DNA of 64,000 nucleotides from Phoronis australis (GCA_002633005.1 NMRA01000260.1:141529-205528); one strand, 5' to 3'. Counted from the stretch's first letter, positions 37,360-50,200 are shown. Numbers and translations: made by a program. Notes: generated by a model from the letters alone, not told the origin.

Positions 37360-40300
37360 CTGCAGACGCGAAATAAAATAACCTTATATGTTTAAAGAAC
37401 ATGCATTTACCCGTGATTTGAAATGAACATTACATTTTCGTTATAAACGCTGACATGCACTGATCACCTTTAGACTTATATTCAGTTTTGATAACACTTT
37501 TGACATCATACCAGATATATCTCTAACAGTTTTAGTACCCATGTGCTTCGTTCATAAAATTTGAAGTGTGAATAGCTTTACCCTAGACGATCAACTTCTA
37601 AGTTTGCCAATCGCTTAAGTTAATGTGGACTTCGACTTGAGGTTTGATATCCATGTAAAATATTGTCTTTCTAATCAACAAACGTCTAATTAATAAAAAA
37701 ATTAGTTATCAGTGGTAGATGACATGATGACAAATAGACCAGATATTAGTTCGAGCGTAATGATTTGTTTTTCAGTCGTACAAGTAGTCCCTTTCTTTGA
37801 AACTGGAAGCGTTCAATTTGTGACAAGCTTATAGTTAATTAAAATAAAACCTGGTGGAAGGATTTTTTATTCATGCGCTCACAGCTGACGAGCATAAACC
37901 GTCAGTCGAGTAATTATATTCAACGCCTCTCTGTGAAAATAAAACTTGTTGATATGGCCTTCGGCTATTAGGACATCTAACTATTTAATTGATTTCTCCT
38001 GAACACGCGCTTGAGTTAACACTTGTGACGTGTCTGTAATTATAGTTCAATTCTCATTCAGAGATCATCGATCCGGCGGTTATACGGCAATTTTCAAGTG
38101 CAATCAAAGTACACTCAAAAATGTATTGCATATTAAATTAATTTTCCAAATGTTTTCCATAATCATAAAATATCTTCAGACCATCTTTCACTGGTAGAAT
38201 AGGAATTTTAAACGTTTTACCTACAAAACTGCGTGAATTGCATCAAATCAAAGGTATCAGTGTCAAACACCAAAAACTGCAATTTTGGCAACTGTGTTAT
38301 ACTAAAAAGATAAAAACTCTGTAAAACTTCTAATTAACACGAATATCAGTCTAGGTCCAGTCGTCGCATGCTAACGCGACTATAACCCGCTCAAGAAGTA
38401 TTTTTGCGCGAGGAAGTTCTTGCCATATTAGCGTTTCGGAGAGAATCGAAATACTATCGGCAGAATTGTGAAACTAGTGCAAGACGCAGATGATGTGAAA
38501 TGTAACCGTGAGAGCGCTGGAGGATAAGGGATGCCCAGGTACAATTTTTGATTGAGAAATGTCTTAAAATGACATCCTGACGGCCGTGGTTTTTAACTCG
38601 CGTCCGCTAGGGATCGGATACCTTGGGCGCTCCAAATCCTTTTTGACCATGTGTTGCAAATTACCCTTATTCAATCAGATAAATATTGTTCTTGAAATTT
38701 AAATGAAATTTGGTTTGATCAGATGTTTCAAGCATGAAAAAATGTAAAGTTGTGTTACGAAATATGCAATATTTGAGTTGCGCATGTTGGTGTGTTGCTT
38801 TAAACAATTGAAAACGTTGGCCAAGGGCAGCGTGGCTCACTTGAAAAAGATAATAGCAAGTGTCGGAAACCAGAGTGTTTACGGTCATGGATTCATGAGT
38901 CGAATGAGTCGACAATCACTCCCCTCCCTTTTGATTTGAAGTGACCCCTGTGGGCATGTTGCCACATGTGATTGTTCAGCCGAGCGACTCTTCACTGACA
39001 CGTGCACAGATTTGTTCGTTGTTAATACAACATCTAATTAGCGACTTAACTCGACAGATATGTAAGTGATTGGAATATCAATAAATTGTTTTTGTTCATC
39101 AGCTCTTTATACGACCTTAATTCGGACATATGTGTTTACTTCCCAGCTGTTGCGCGAAACGATAATGGAGTGTATGAAATTAAAATTTGCTCAATCTGCG
39201 ATTTTATTTAGGTAAGGCATAGGTATAATTAGTTTTAATGATTCTCGAACGACGTCAAATAGCAGTACTGGATGTGTAACGGTCAATTAATGGAGTATTT
39301 AAGCATTGTTCATATCGAAGACATATGTAGTAAACAGTGGTTCTGTTACACTACCGCACCCTTATCCTGGACAAAATGAGTTTCTCATGATCTTGTGTAT
39401 GACAATAACACCATTATTTAGTAAAACTCCTATAAATTTGCCATTCATCACATCAACCGATTTTTTATTTAGACCACTGTTCGGTATGGACTCAAATTGC
39501 TCCTAAGTCAAATTGGAAAAACTGGCAGTTCTGTATTGCTAGAGAAAAAGATCTTCAAGTTGGTTTGTTATTGCTTGAGAACAAAATCTTCAAGTTGGTT
39601 TGTTATGCATGGGCTGCTGTTTTATGCACCGAACAGTACGGTCTTTGCAAACTCAGACAACACATCTCAGTGAGGAAAAATTTGAGGTCAGTTTTATAGC
39701 GGCAAGTGGTCCAAATTGTAATTCGCTTTCTGGACAGTAGGCGGGTTTATAGTCCCTTTAAGTTTCTCAGTATCACACCGATTTTTTTTCAAAAAAAGCT
39801 CCACTCAATGAAATTGTGACAGAATGACATTTTTTTATCTAATATCTACACATCAATTATCGTGTGCACGAATATGTGTTAAACAATATACTAATAAATA
39901 TTCATGGGATACAAAATATCCATAGTTTTAGTTTTGGTTTCATTTTAAATAAGATGCTTGAAGTGCCATTTTCAATGATTCGGGTGATTGTTTATTCGAT
40001 GGTAGTGGTAATTATGTTCAAACTCCGTTGCCATAAAAAAATACAAAGCATTGCGACATAAGGTGTTTCTGGGGACTAACTCGCACATGCATTATGGACA
40101 GTAAAAAAGATACTTGTTAGGAGTTCGTACTTTTTCGTAATTTCTCACCTGCGAATCTTTTAGTCCCAGTTTTGCTGCCAGTTTTTTCCTGTCTGGTTTA
40201 CTGATGTATTTCTGTTTCTGAAACATTTTCTCTAAACCCTTTCTCTGAACATCCGAAAAGACAGCCCGTCTCAGCATGCCTCGCCGGGGTTTCCCTCTCA

Positions 40301-43300
40301 TACTGTTGAGAAAGCTGAACGCCCCCGGAAGAGGTAACATAGATGCTGGAATAAAAATTCAACACAACAATGCCATGATGTCACCACCGTATGCAGCGTA
40401 GAACAGACTTCAATCTATCCTCGATAAAACGTGAGCATACTAATCATACTTTAAGGCCAAGAATCATTCGCAAATTGAAATTTAACATGATTTGTTCATG
40501 TTATGTTTATTATCATTACCTCTTTTCACACTTCAATGAACAATAACATCGACTTTCTAGATATCTTTGCTATTATAATCAAATGCATTGATCTTCTAAG
40601 GGCACAGTTACATAATTGGTTGTTTGTTATTTTCAGTTAGTTTGTCTATTTATGTGTTTTCAACAGAATATCATTGAAGAGTGCAGGCGGCTTGATACGA
40701 AAGAAAAATAAATCCATTATCTATAGCGTTTTCGGCAGTTATATTTTCGAACTTGAATCGGTAACAGCACATCTACATTTATACTAACTTAACCGGCACA
40801 TGCAGTCTGATTACGTAACACAGCTATCCATGGTAACATCTGTTTCAACTACCACATTTTACGGTAATCCAATCCTCTCGTCATAATTGCGTACAGTGTA
40901 TTGCAGTCAAAATACGAACGACAGCTTTCCACCATTTATCTACAAATTTTTGTTGCTTATCCAACAGATTTTCGTCATTTATTAACGCAATTTACGGATA
41001 TTATTGTCAATTTCCAAATAAGAAATACGTGAGTCGTTTAGAAGCGTCTGGCTTATTACGTTTGACACAAATCTTGCGTTTGTCAGTATGGAACAACATG
41101 AAATCCATTAGGCAAGCAGCGGCATAATTAGATAGCCCTTACAAGAATTAAAAGAGATTTGCTCCCCCACCAGTTTGAATAAAAGACGCGTAAGATTTTA
41201 AGAGCAATGCTTGGAATATTGCGTGGATCGTTTTGTATAGTAAATGGCCCTGTCGTTTTATAAGTAAATAGAAAAGAAATTGGACCAGTTAAACACCTTC
41301 GGACAAAGAATTTTATTAACTAGGGGGATATCCTTTCTTGTGTCAATCAAAAGCAATTATTCAGTTGGTGTTCATGTAGTTACTTCCACCAGCGTTATGT
41401 GGTTCGAAAATTCACGAAAAAGATTTTTTACATTTTATCTATAAAAGGAATGCACACACCAAACGACTTTTGTTTTAACAGGACATGAATCTGAAATGTC
41501 GATTGTTCTTTACTGTGATAAAACTGATGTCAACTTGTTTTCGAACGATTTTAAATTACATAGACATAGACTCACTATTTACTTTATTCCTGAAAACAAG
41601 AATTTTTCGTAAGAGTAGAGGGCGTTATACGTTTGTTTTAAACCAATTCGTGTGCGTAGTGACTTTGATCGAAAACAAATTTGCATTGGACCAAACTAAA
41701 AACGAATTTGAGCAAACGAATCAGAACTTTGATTAAGGAGCACACAGGCTATCAAAATTTAATACCCATAAACTGATACGACGATACATGAAAATATCTT
41801 GAGCAAAGGCAATCAAAGGCACTCTACAGAAAACTGAGTTGACAAATAGTCATTAGTAAGACTTTTGTTGACATAATTTGTATGCGGTTCAGAGACGTGT
41901 CAGAGTACAAGTTCACTTGAAATTTGAAAAAAATATCTTAAAACTACTCGAATGACTGGTGTATAATTTCACGATGTTTTCTTAAGGAAACAATACAGTT
42001 GATTCAATATCACTCTGAGTCCACTTTTGACAGCGTGTGCCTTCACTCAGACTGAGGCCTGAAAAATATATCCCAGTTCAAAACAAAGACTAGGACAATA
42101 ATACGGCGATTCATAGACCTTTGATTTCCACTCAAAAAATTTCAACAATTTTCAAGCGGGACTCGTTGACATTGCAATGAGTGTCTATTTGAAATAAACC
42201 ATGGTCTTAAGCGCTAAATCTGCTTTAATGGGCTGCATTTGTAAAGTTGAGTTACCGTATTACCGAACTTCCGAAGTGGCGTTTATCAAAAGGCTTATGC
42301 GAGTTACGTATGCTTACATTTTGGTTTAGCTGACAAGTACGTAGTCTTTCCCTGGTTTTAGACATTAGTGTAAACCAGCACAGGGGGGTTGAGCTCGAAA
42401 TAAGCCAGAAAAATATACATTTCAGATCCTCAAACACAGCCACACTAGAAATGGTACGACATGTATTCGACTTTTTGTTCTCGTGCAATCACTTTCCCGA
42501 GATTATGTAAGAAATAACTTGCAGAAAATTTTTATCCACACCAATTTGAAAACTTCGTGAGCTCATCTTATCCAGATAAACATTTCAATACAACCAAACT
42601 CATTCAGTAACCAATAGCCTTGGAGAGGCGGAATACTTAACACTGAAGAAGTAATAATTGAACTGATTGTAGACGTAATACGATATCTCTTAACTGGTGA
42701 TAATTTTCCTGCGACTTCTGGGCCCCAATATGAATTTCGTCTGTCTGTAGTGTCGTGCATAGTGTTACACAGAGCAAGACAAGCCGTCTCGTTTGATTGA
42801 AAATCAAGCGAAATGTGCTGGGATTCCAACAGTTATTTCGGAAATTCTAAAGATTTCAAGGTATACATTTGGTGTCAATAACATGACACACTGACTTGGG
42901 TATAGGGATCGCTAGTATGTTGAACACGCGATAATTTATGTTACAAATTCATACCATAGTAATGCCTTTAGTGTCAATATAAACTTTCTGGAACGTCTCT
43001 GTTCAGTTTCAATACAAACCTGCAAAGTAAGGATTCCGTGCGAGAGATAGAGTACTGGAGTCGTAGAACTGCGTAGGACTACATGACGTGCACACGGTCC
43101 CGCCACTGTGTCCGGTCGAGTCAGCATGCTTCGAATGAATCGGCGACTGTGTCTGTGATGGATAGGTAACGAAGGCGCTTGTTTCTGTACTCTGCAAACT
43201 CTGGACTACAATAAAAGGAAATCTTGTAACCATAAAAAATCGTTGAATGGTTATAAGTGTACATAGCATTCAAAATCAAATGCCACAAAGATTATGTGAA

Positions 43301-46300
43301 TCGAAGACTTAGTGTATATTTCAAGAATGTTGTTAAACTAGTGACACACCCTTGACAAAGAGCGCATCGCTCGAAACATGGGCATATTTTAATATATTTT
43401 AGTACCGAGGCTCGTCGTTTTAGTTTTAATAGTTTTACTATTTTATATTTTTATCCGTCGGTAACTGCACGGCATTCCAGCATCTATTTGATTTCAAGAA
43501 TGTTGTTAATGAACTTGTAGACTAACTTTCAGTTGCTCCCGAATAAGAAAGTTTTGTGTACAGATTTTATTTATTTGTTGATAGTATGTTTTACACCAAA
43601 GAAAGTGTGTGATTTTACATTTAAATTTGAAAATCGAAATGGTTGCGCTTCGTTATTTCAGTGATGCTTGAAAGCTTTCATTACCTCAGAAAAAGGAGCA
43701 TGCTCTTTCATCACGTGACTTTTGAAAGAGTTTAGACAACGGTTTTAGTTCTGACAAAAATCTGTGCCACGTAAGTAAAATCCCACATAGAAAATTGACA
43801 GCCTTAAATTAATCCAGTAATTAACCTATCCTTACAGCTCATGGTGTTGACTGAAATCAGATGTTCCTTTAACCATTAATCAAGTATAATTATCACACAT
43901 GTTCTTGTAAATATAATTTCGAAATGGCGTTTTGCTACTGCAAGAATAGAACACGTAATTCGACTGTGAATGGACACAATCCATTGGTGGAGTGACGTTT
44001 AAACACAACTTCCTGAAATCAAGTTGTCACCAAAATCAACATTAAATGTGATTTAATGTCTTTAGATTATCTTCATATGATGGATCTTAATTGATCCAAT
44101 TAGACAACAATTTATGAACTTAGGCGATTACCATAGATGAAATATTGTTATCTGATTGGCCGACAAACGCGTGCTCTTAATGGAAAGGGACTTAGGTGCT
44201 TATGGAGTTATCTTGGGAAATTGGTGCAAAATGTGTGAACATCCAATTAAGTTACAAACAACTTTGGTAATTTGTGTTTTAAACAAGACATAACTGATGA
44301 TTAATGGGCGCTGAGGATTCGGAATACTTTGTACTTTACCAATTGTTGTGGACGATTCGTTAGCGTCATTTTTAAAAAGGTAATCTAGATTTATAAAAAA
44401 CGTCATGTCTATAAAATATTAGATTTTAGCCAATGGGCAATATTTTCCAAAAAGTTTCAATATTCTTGTCTTGAAATACTGGCCACGGATGACTAAGTCA
44501 AAGTCTATCCTTGCCAAATCATTTAAAATTGACTCAAGCACTACTTGCAAGTATCCTTGCCTGAGGTTGAAGGCAAAATACGCTTTTCACGTTTAGCGCT
44601 TTAAGTATTGCTTTGTTTCCATGAGGAAGCACTCTTATCCAGTTGTAAGCTTAATACTAATTTTGAATTTCTGTTGTCGCAGCAATTTAATTGGTCATAT
44701 GAATGCTAAATGCCGCAACAGAAGCTACGCAATCGTTAAGAAAAAAAATACCTAAAACTGTTAACATCTTAGAAAAACTTTGCTTCGAGCTATTAAACCA
44801 ATCAATTATTCAAAAGTACCAAAATCTACATTAGTCAAGTGGGCATTTATTAGATGTTTATTCAAGCTATCGTCATTTCAACAGAGCGATATTTCCAGTC
44901 GGAAAGTGTCGACGCATCATTGTGATAAAACGAAAACACGAAAACAATTACACGGTATTAAGCGCCAATTAGTATGTTTGCTGTATTCACTGGTTCAAGT
45001 GGGCGAAATGTATTTATTCTACGTTGAGTAAACACTCCTGATCTTTCGTGAATAAGCCATGTCGTGTCATCCCAGACGGGTAACGGCCTGGGATGGGCAT
45101 TTGACTCCTGAGGAACGGAACTTGAAGCTAACAGATTGATGGCAAATTGTATGGATGAGGGACATGAGTTTTGCTCCTCACAGTATATCGAAACAAAAGC
45201 AAGTTAGAGTGGAACAGAACAACATGAACCTCGGACGCCAAAATTATGCTTGTTCATATTATACGAATTGACTCCTAGTGAAAGAGGTATGAATATTTTT
45301 ATAAGGTATTCTGTATGTCTTACTCAAAAGAACACTACCTGTATTTAAATGAGTTTTGAGTCAGATTTGTTTCCAAGCTGTAGCAGCTGCGAAATGTACA
45401 TTTCTGGGTATTTTCAATTGCGAATAAAAAGTATGAATCAAAATTCATTTCAAGACATCTTAAAATGCCTAAAAGAGCCTTTAAAAGATTGACGTCGACT
45501 GCAACGGCAAAAGTGTTAAACAGATTGCATTTTCTGTTAACATAACAGCTTCTGTATGAAGTGATTCCGTATTTGAAAGGTTCTTGTCAGGTGCTAAGCA
45601 TCTGCGAATTAAAAGATATACTTGTAAATAAATTATAAGTAGAAATCCATCGACTGGTACCTGCTTTGCTGAATTCATTTTAAGAATGTATATCTCAAAC
45701 GCACGTGCGTTCGAGCTCAGTGAGGTGTCACACCTGCACTGTCACAATGCTCAAGCTGACCTGTCCGCGTTTGACAGCCAACCAAAAAGAACCATATATC
45801 TCTCTCAAAGCAACAATTGGACGCTCGCACTAGACACCCTTAATCGGGAAATGTTGCAATGAAATATACATCAATTTCAATAAAATCTCAGGTCGAGCTT
45901 CCTATGAGATAAAATGATGGATAATCAGTTGAACGAAAAAAGTGACAACTTGTGTTTAAATGCACTCTAACCTTTGTTGACTTGCTTTTAACGTTACAAC
46001 GGTACCTGAGGTGTTTTATGTATAAAACTGCGTCTGTCATTTTTAACACGACTCCTGGCTTCCAGCTATTTATTTATGTAACTTGTGCAGAAGAAATCAC
46101 TTTTTGGATAGTGTTTAAAAATGAGTGTTTTCCAAAACAACAGACAAGGGTCAGAACTTTGAGACAACTAATTTCTTCTGTCACCGAGTACGCTACTGAA
46201 AAACGAATAGCAAATTTATCATATTCTTTTCATTCGTCGGTTTTATCGGTCTGTCAGATTGTTTTTCAAGAAAAACGTCGCAACAGTGAAAATGGAGCTT

Positions 46301-47060
46301 ATTTGTTGATTGAGTGATTGTCAAATTCCATATCAAAACAAATCTCCAAAAACATAGACTAGGCATGCTCCACCTAAGTTTACTTCTAGAAAAGCAATCA
46401 ATAGCGATAATCTACAATTAGTATAGAAAAGTAAAACAAGTCGGTTAATCTGATGAGATCATGAGCACCACATGCGGTTTGATATTTCTATAATAGAATT
46501 AATGGTCTAACATACTATCGTGATAATTGACGCGTTTTACATGGACATCTTTCCTAAACGTTTTCTCGTTTAGTCGTCACCCCAGTAGCAATAATAAATT
46601 ACTGATACCTGGTCTTAAGAAGATTGTGGTTAGAGTCAAATGCTCCTGGTGTAAAAAAATAACTATCACCAATCAGAAGTGATCGATTTAACCTTCAAAC
46701 TATTAACAGTTATAGTGAAAAAGGTAGCTTAGCCTAGTATCATATACCTGTTTTCCTTGGAGATGTGTTGGATGAAAGAATCGCGTTGACCCCAAATTTT
46801 AGATATGGTTGGGCAACGGTGGCTGTTGGTGACGCACACATTGGCTTCGAAGGCAACGTTTTTGTTCCGGCGAGGAGAGATTGCGCCGTAGAGGCCTGCG
46901 GCGAGGTGACTGGAGCTCTGTCCCGCAAAATGTTCTCCATCAAGAAGGCGGATGTTGCTCCGGGGGCTGCAATGAACCCTTGATTTGGCACCTGGGCCAG
47001 CATCGGTGTCCTAAACATGTGGTGGTAGAACAGAGAAGGTGACAATACCCCTGGAAACAT
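37000..47060 (-). CDS. Dbx: Dbx homeobox transcription factor, complete spliced gene (4 coding exons, 351 aa)
   Basis: Join the minus-strand exons 47060-46748, 43205-43020, 40345-40149 and 37359-37000. Phases agree at every junction (1, 1, 0), each intron has GT..AG ends, and the total is 1056 nt, or 351 residues plus stop. The protein has an eh1-like repression motif FLMENIL (residues 39-45), a conserved LKFGVNAILSS block (87-97), a homeodomain (189-248) with Q50 and N51 in VKIWFQNRRMKW, and an acidic tail ending near EEIDVS. This order is that of vertebrate DBX1, which is about the same length. Known role of the family: nuclear repressor that patterns interneuron progenitors in the ventral neural tube. 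Introns are 3542, 2674 and 2789 nt. The gene stands alone, with no recognisable neighbour on either side. DBX1 versus DBX2 is not meaningful here, because invertebrates usually have one Dbx. Family assignment is very secure; 5' and 3' UTR limits are not known. Confidence 0.96.
37360..40148 (-). other. Dbx intron 3
   Basis: 2789 nt, GT..AG. It contains a 21-bp exact direct repeat with copies starting at 39551 and 39586 (35 bp apart). I see no other coding sequence, transposon end or tandem array in it. Confidence 0.9.
39551..39606. repeat. 21-bp direct repeat, 35 bp apart
   Basis: ATCTTCAAGTTGGTTTGTTA plus one more T occurs at 39551 and 39586 exactly, inside Dbx intron 3. Slippage-type duplication. 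Confidence 0.85.
40149..40345 (-). CDS. Dbx: Dbx coding exon 3 (first part of homeodomain)
   Basis: 197 nt; acceptor TTTTTATTCCAG with AG at 40347-40346, donor CAG/GTGAGAAA at 40148. It codes for PLPGAFSFLNSMRGKPRRG and then homeodomain residues 1-44, including R5, F8, L16 and F20 and the Dbx-typical segments QKQKYISKPDRKKLAAKLG and LKDSQ. The exon ends precisely between homeodomain residues 44 and 45, a classical homeobox intron site. Reading through the donor gives a non-family tail and an early stop, which confirms that splicing is needed. The GKPRRGMLRRAVFSD stretch before helix 1 is virtually the vertebrate DBX1 sequence. Confidence 0.97.
40346..43019 (-). other. Dbx intron 2
   Basis: 2674 nt, GT..AG. 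No coding sequence or repeat recognised. Short ORFs in it lack any family resemblance. Confidence 0.87.
43020..43205 (-). CDS. Dbx: Dbx coding exon 2 (Ser/Thr-rich linker)
   Basis: 186 nt, a multiple of three, phase 1 at both ends. The acceptor is a pyrimidine-rich tract ending TTATTGTAG (AG at 43207-43206); other AGs just downstream would break the frame. The donor is GCAG followed by GTTTGT. It encodes a Ser/Thr/His-rich linker that ends with ARNPYFA, followed after splicing by ASMLPLPGAFSF; vertebrate DBX1 has a similar YFPA...PIPGTFSW stretch just before its homeodomain. No recognised domain lies in the exon itself, so the support comes from splice phase, position and the conserved YFA..PLPG junction. 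It is the fastest-evolving part of the protein. Confidence 0.87.
43206..46747 (-). other. Dbx intron 1
   Basis: 3542 nt, GT..AG, the longest intron. It holds the 154-bp insertion with 19-bp target-site duplications at 43318-43509 and one TCACGTGA motif at 43711-43718. A 121-codon plus-strand ORF (45952-46317) has no recognisable domain and no coding character I trust. Confidence 0.88.
43318..43509. mobile_element. short retroposon-like insertion with perfect 19-bp target-site duplication
   Basis: The 19-mer ATTTCAAGAATGTTGTTAA occurs at 43318-43336 and again at 43491-43509, flanking a 154-bp insert (43337-43490). A long variable duplication like this is typical of target-primed retroposition. 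The insert has a small perfect stem, GAGCG-CAT-CGCTC, preceded by CTTGACAAA and followed by GAAAC, which loosely recalls the CUGAUGA..GAAA core of hammerhead ribozymes found in Penelope-like elements; the first core half does not match well. The rest is AT-rich. Insertion is well supported; family is not. Confidence 0.75.
46748..47060 (-). CDS. Dbx: Dbx coding exon 1 (N-terminal repression region)
   Basis: Encodes residues 1-104 plus the first base of codon 105. I chose the ATG at 47060 because the residues after it, MFPGVLSP, match the start of vertebrate DBX1 (MFPxxLAP type). An in-frame upstream ATG at 47123 would add 21 residues that do not resemble the family. The exon carries the eh1-like FLMENIL at residues 39-45, expected to recruit Groucho/TLE co-repressors, then a Ser/Thr/Pro-rich linker, then LKFGVNAILSS at 87-97, a block conserved in Dbx proteins. 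It ends ...AAAACAG followed by the donor GTATAT on the minus strand (GT at 47747 minus 1000, i.e. 46747-46746). Confidence in the 3' splice edge is high because phase 1 fits exon 2 exactly. Confidence 0.93.
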
Positions 47061-47178
47061 TCTGTCGGTTGTGTTTATGATCTGTCTTTTTGTAGCTAAC
47101 TCGAGTATAAAGGCTGGGAACACGTGCAGAAGACAAATTTACGTGGACGCAAAATAGACTACTCAAAACTGAATTGGG

Positions 47179-47283
47179 TATATAAGTTACGCCACACGGG
47201 GTTGACCGCAAATAAGATATTAAAATAAACATCGCAGCATCAGCGTGTGTCTGATTGGTCAAGGATCATCGCTGTTAGCCAAT
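47179..47283 (-). promoter_or_regulatory. candidate Dbx core promoter: TATA-like motif and two CCAAT motifs
   Basis: Upstream of the first Dbx exon lie a TATA-like motif (TATATAAG on plus, CTTATATA on minus, 47179-47186), a CCAAT on the minus strand (47258-47254) and an opposite-strand CCAAT (47279-47283), spaced about 75-100 nt upstream of the TATA motif. A start site near 47150 would give a short leader before the ATG at 47123 or 47060. The TATA motif is a better match in the plus direction, so a divergent promoter or chance occurrence is possible. Inference from spacing only. Confidence 0.35.
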
Positions 47284-50200
47284 GAAAATCGGCTATGCTG
47301 GCGAAGTAGCGAGAAAAATAGGCGTGGCTTACTCAAATAGACGACAATTTGCCTTAACATTGACATTGCTATTGATTCAGCTAAGATCACCGTATTAAAA
47401 TATTTAATTAAGCGACGGTCTCCTTTGTAAAACTTTGTTTTCATGATCAATGAAAATAAGATGCTTGGAAATACGTGGTTATAAAATCAAGTTAATTCTT
47501 TTGATATTACAGCGAATAACACGCAATATAATTGAATTAGATTTTTACGGTGTCACTTCACTAGTCAATTGGGTTAAGCCGATTACTTGGTATTTTAAAA
47601 CGTAGATATTGCTTAAATTAAACAGGTTAATTCGAATAATGGTATCTATAAAATTTTAAGATATCGATGGTTAGTGTGTCAACTTTGAAAAAAAATATTT
47701 TACAACCTTGGCTACTCCAGGAAGATTTGATCAATTTCATACGCTTTCATGGTATTTGTTATTTCATTTACGTTATTAGTTATTATAACGATGCTGTGAT
47801 CACTAACATATGACATCATTGAAATCAATATTTCCAATGCTTCACTTTATTAAGACAACAAGAAAATAGCACGCACAGTTTTCAATAGCATTATGTAGAG
47901 ATTATCTGTGGTTACCCAGAATGGTATAAAGCCTTTGCGAATGTTAATGAAAGAATAGTCCGTAAAAAGTAGCAGCCAAATTTGAGCTCGTTAATTTGTC
48001 TACGATTTACGGATCCGGTACTTTCGTACTCATCTTTTTCTCGTTTGGTTATTAGTGACATAAAGACAAACTCATCCAATATTGCCCACTACCACGACTT
48101 ACCCAAGTCATTACCCAATACTAGAACTTACCCAGCTACGTTACCATTTTGCATCATCAACGATGACAAGGTCTGAGATAACGGAGATGGCGATGACGTC
48201 GACGATGACACACCGACAAAACCATGATGCACTCAGTGACGAAGTGTTGATGGTGATGACGGTCATGATGACGATGGTGACTATGATGTTAACAGTGGTG
48301 ATGACGATTTTAACAATCAAAAGACTGCAGATGCAAGCATTAACATCGTTTACAGCATAGGGAGGGCACTGACTACATGAAACTGATCGGGGCACGTTGA
48401 TTTCATTGATTTCCCCAGTTCTGCACTTTGGTAACAAAACAGTGCGTTCACAATCACTTTCAACTGATTTCTTCATTATTAATTAATAGTACTTCTAGTT
48501 TTCATATCAACATTATAACGCTCGCAGGATTGACTCATTTTTTTAAAGCGTAAATCATGAACTGGTATCAAAACTACTCTCTTCAAAAGTAACAGTATAG
48601 TGTTCGTTTCGTTTGCTTCAAATAAATTTCTTCCAGTAAAACGCTTTGAATGTTTCTGATGACCACGCTGCTAACCCGTTGTGACGAGCAAACTTTATGA
48701 GCCTAGTCTAGGGCAACTGTCAGTTCTCAAGTCTAATTCTAACTGAGGACGGAATAACAGGACACCGATTTTAAAACAGTTAGTGGCCTAACTCAAAAGG
48801 TGTTTGTGACAGCAGGCGCGAGTGTAGTGCCTCTTTAAATCGTTATCATTCACTTTCAACTAACTTTTCCATTTTTTAAATTCGCAAAACAGGGAAAAAC
48901 AATGTCTGCGCGTTTTATTGAGCAGAAAGCATAATTATTCACTCGCTGAAAAGTTTGTTGTAAGTTCTTTACATTGATAATGTTTCGGTATGCTGCTCTT
49001 ATGGTTCTCAAACGTTCAGTAAGTTCTATACAATCGCTTTCGTGGAGATACTAAAACATGACCAAAAATGCGATTTTGGCATTTTTCTCCCCACTGCCCC
49101 CGGTATCATAGTGGAGATAAGAATCCAAATTTTCTTGCATTGTAAATTCGATGAAATTAGGTTAAAACGTGCCATTAACAATAGAATATATTCCAATTTT
49201 CATTTGTCTGAAGGGTACCTGCTAACATTCGGAAATTAAAAGGCGGGGCATCCGGGTTTAGGTTATAGCTTGAGGGCAAACGTTCGCCCCAACGAGGTAA
49301 ATAGTTTAGAAAGGTACAAAAATATGCGATGAGCTTTGAATTTTGTCTGATTTTGTGCTGGGACAAAGGGCAGAGTTTCAAACAGCAGGAGGGTTGGTTA
49401 TTATGTCTGTATTTCCAGTGCTCTGAAAATGGCGGGACTTCCAGATCCAGGTAAAACAGAGCAGAGGCCAATTTCAACCTCAAAAAAAATACTGAATACC
49501 ATTTGTGGCAGGCGCATCCTACTGCCACAAAACCTAAGTGATTCGACGCGATCTCGTTAAACTTGCAAAATCGTGATACGGAAGTATCTACGACTGCCTC
49601 TGAGTCCTTTCACGAAGGTGGAAACGGAGTGGATTGAGCTTGGCCAACCTTAAAATTGTGATTTAGAAAATAGTGCACTTATGTACGCATTGTCTGTGAC
49701 TTGAGTTGGTAACGAAAATAAATAGTATGGAGTGTTATGAGATCGGTTTTATGGGAGCAGAATGTCTAATTCAAGTTCGTTTTTAACCAGATCAGTAAAC
49801 AGGGCAAAGTGCTGTTTTAACTTTTGTTTTTTAGATCTAATGTAATCTCTGGCTCACCGTTTATCACACTTATTTTATTTTTCAAAATACATCATACCAC
49901 TGATTCTTTCTCAAACTCTTTGTCACAAGTCATTGCTTGTTCAAAAAAAACAGAGGCCCGTATAGAAAGATACTACCAAAGCTTGTTTTGGGTGAAACTA
50001 ACTTGGATTATGCACCTCACGCCCAATATCTTACACTTCGGGTATTTCAGAAAAATAGTGGTCCCAAATTCTAAATAGTTATCGGTAAATAAGGACACTT
50101 TACAAAATCCACCACAATCATCCACTTTGTTCCTTCTTGAACCTATGCCGTATGCAGATGAAGTTCATTAAATTGTCCAAGCCAACGAGACACTCAGCAC

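Noticed and set aside
45952-46317. 121-codon plus-strand ORF inside Dbx intron 1
   Set aside because: No domain, no plausible splice context, starts from a non-ATG codon and looks like chance in AT-rich DNA.
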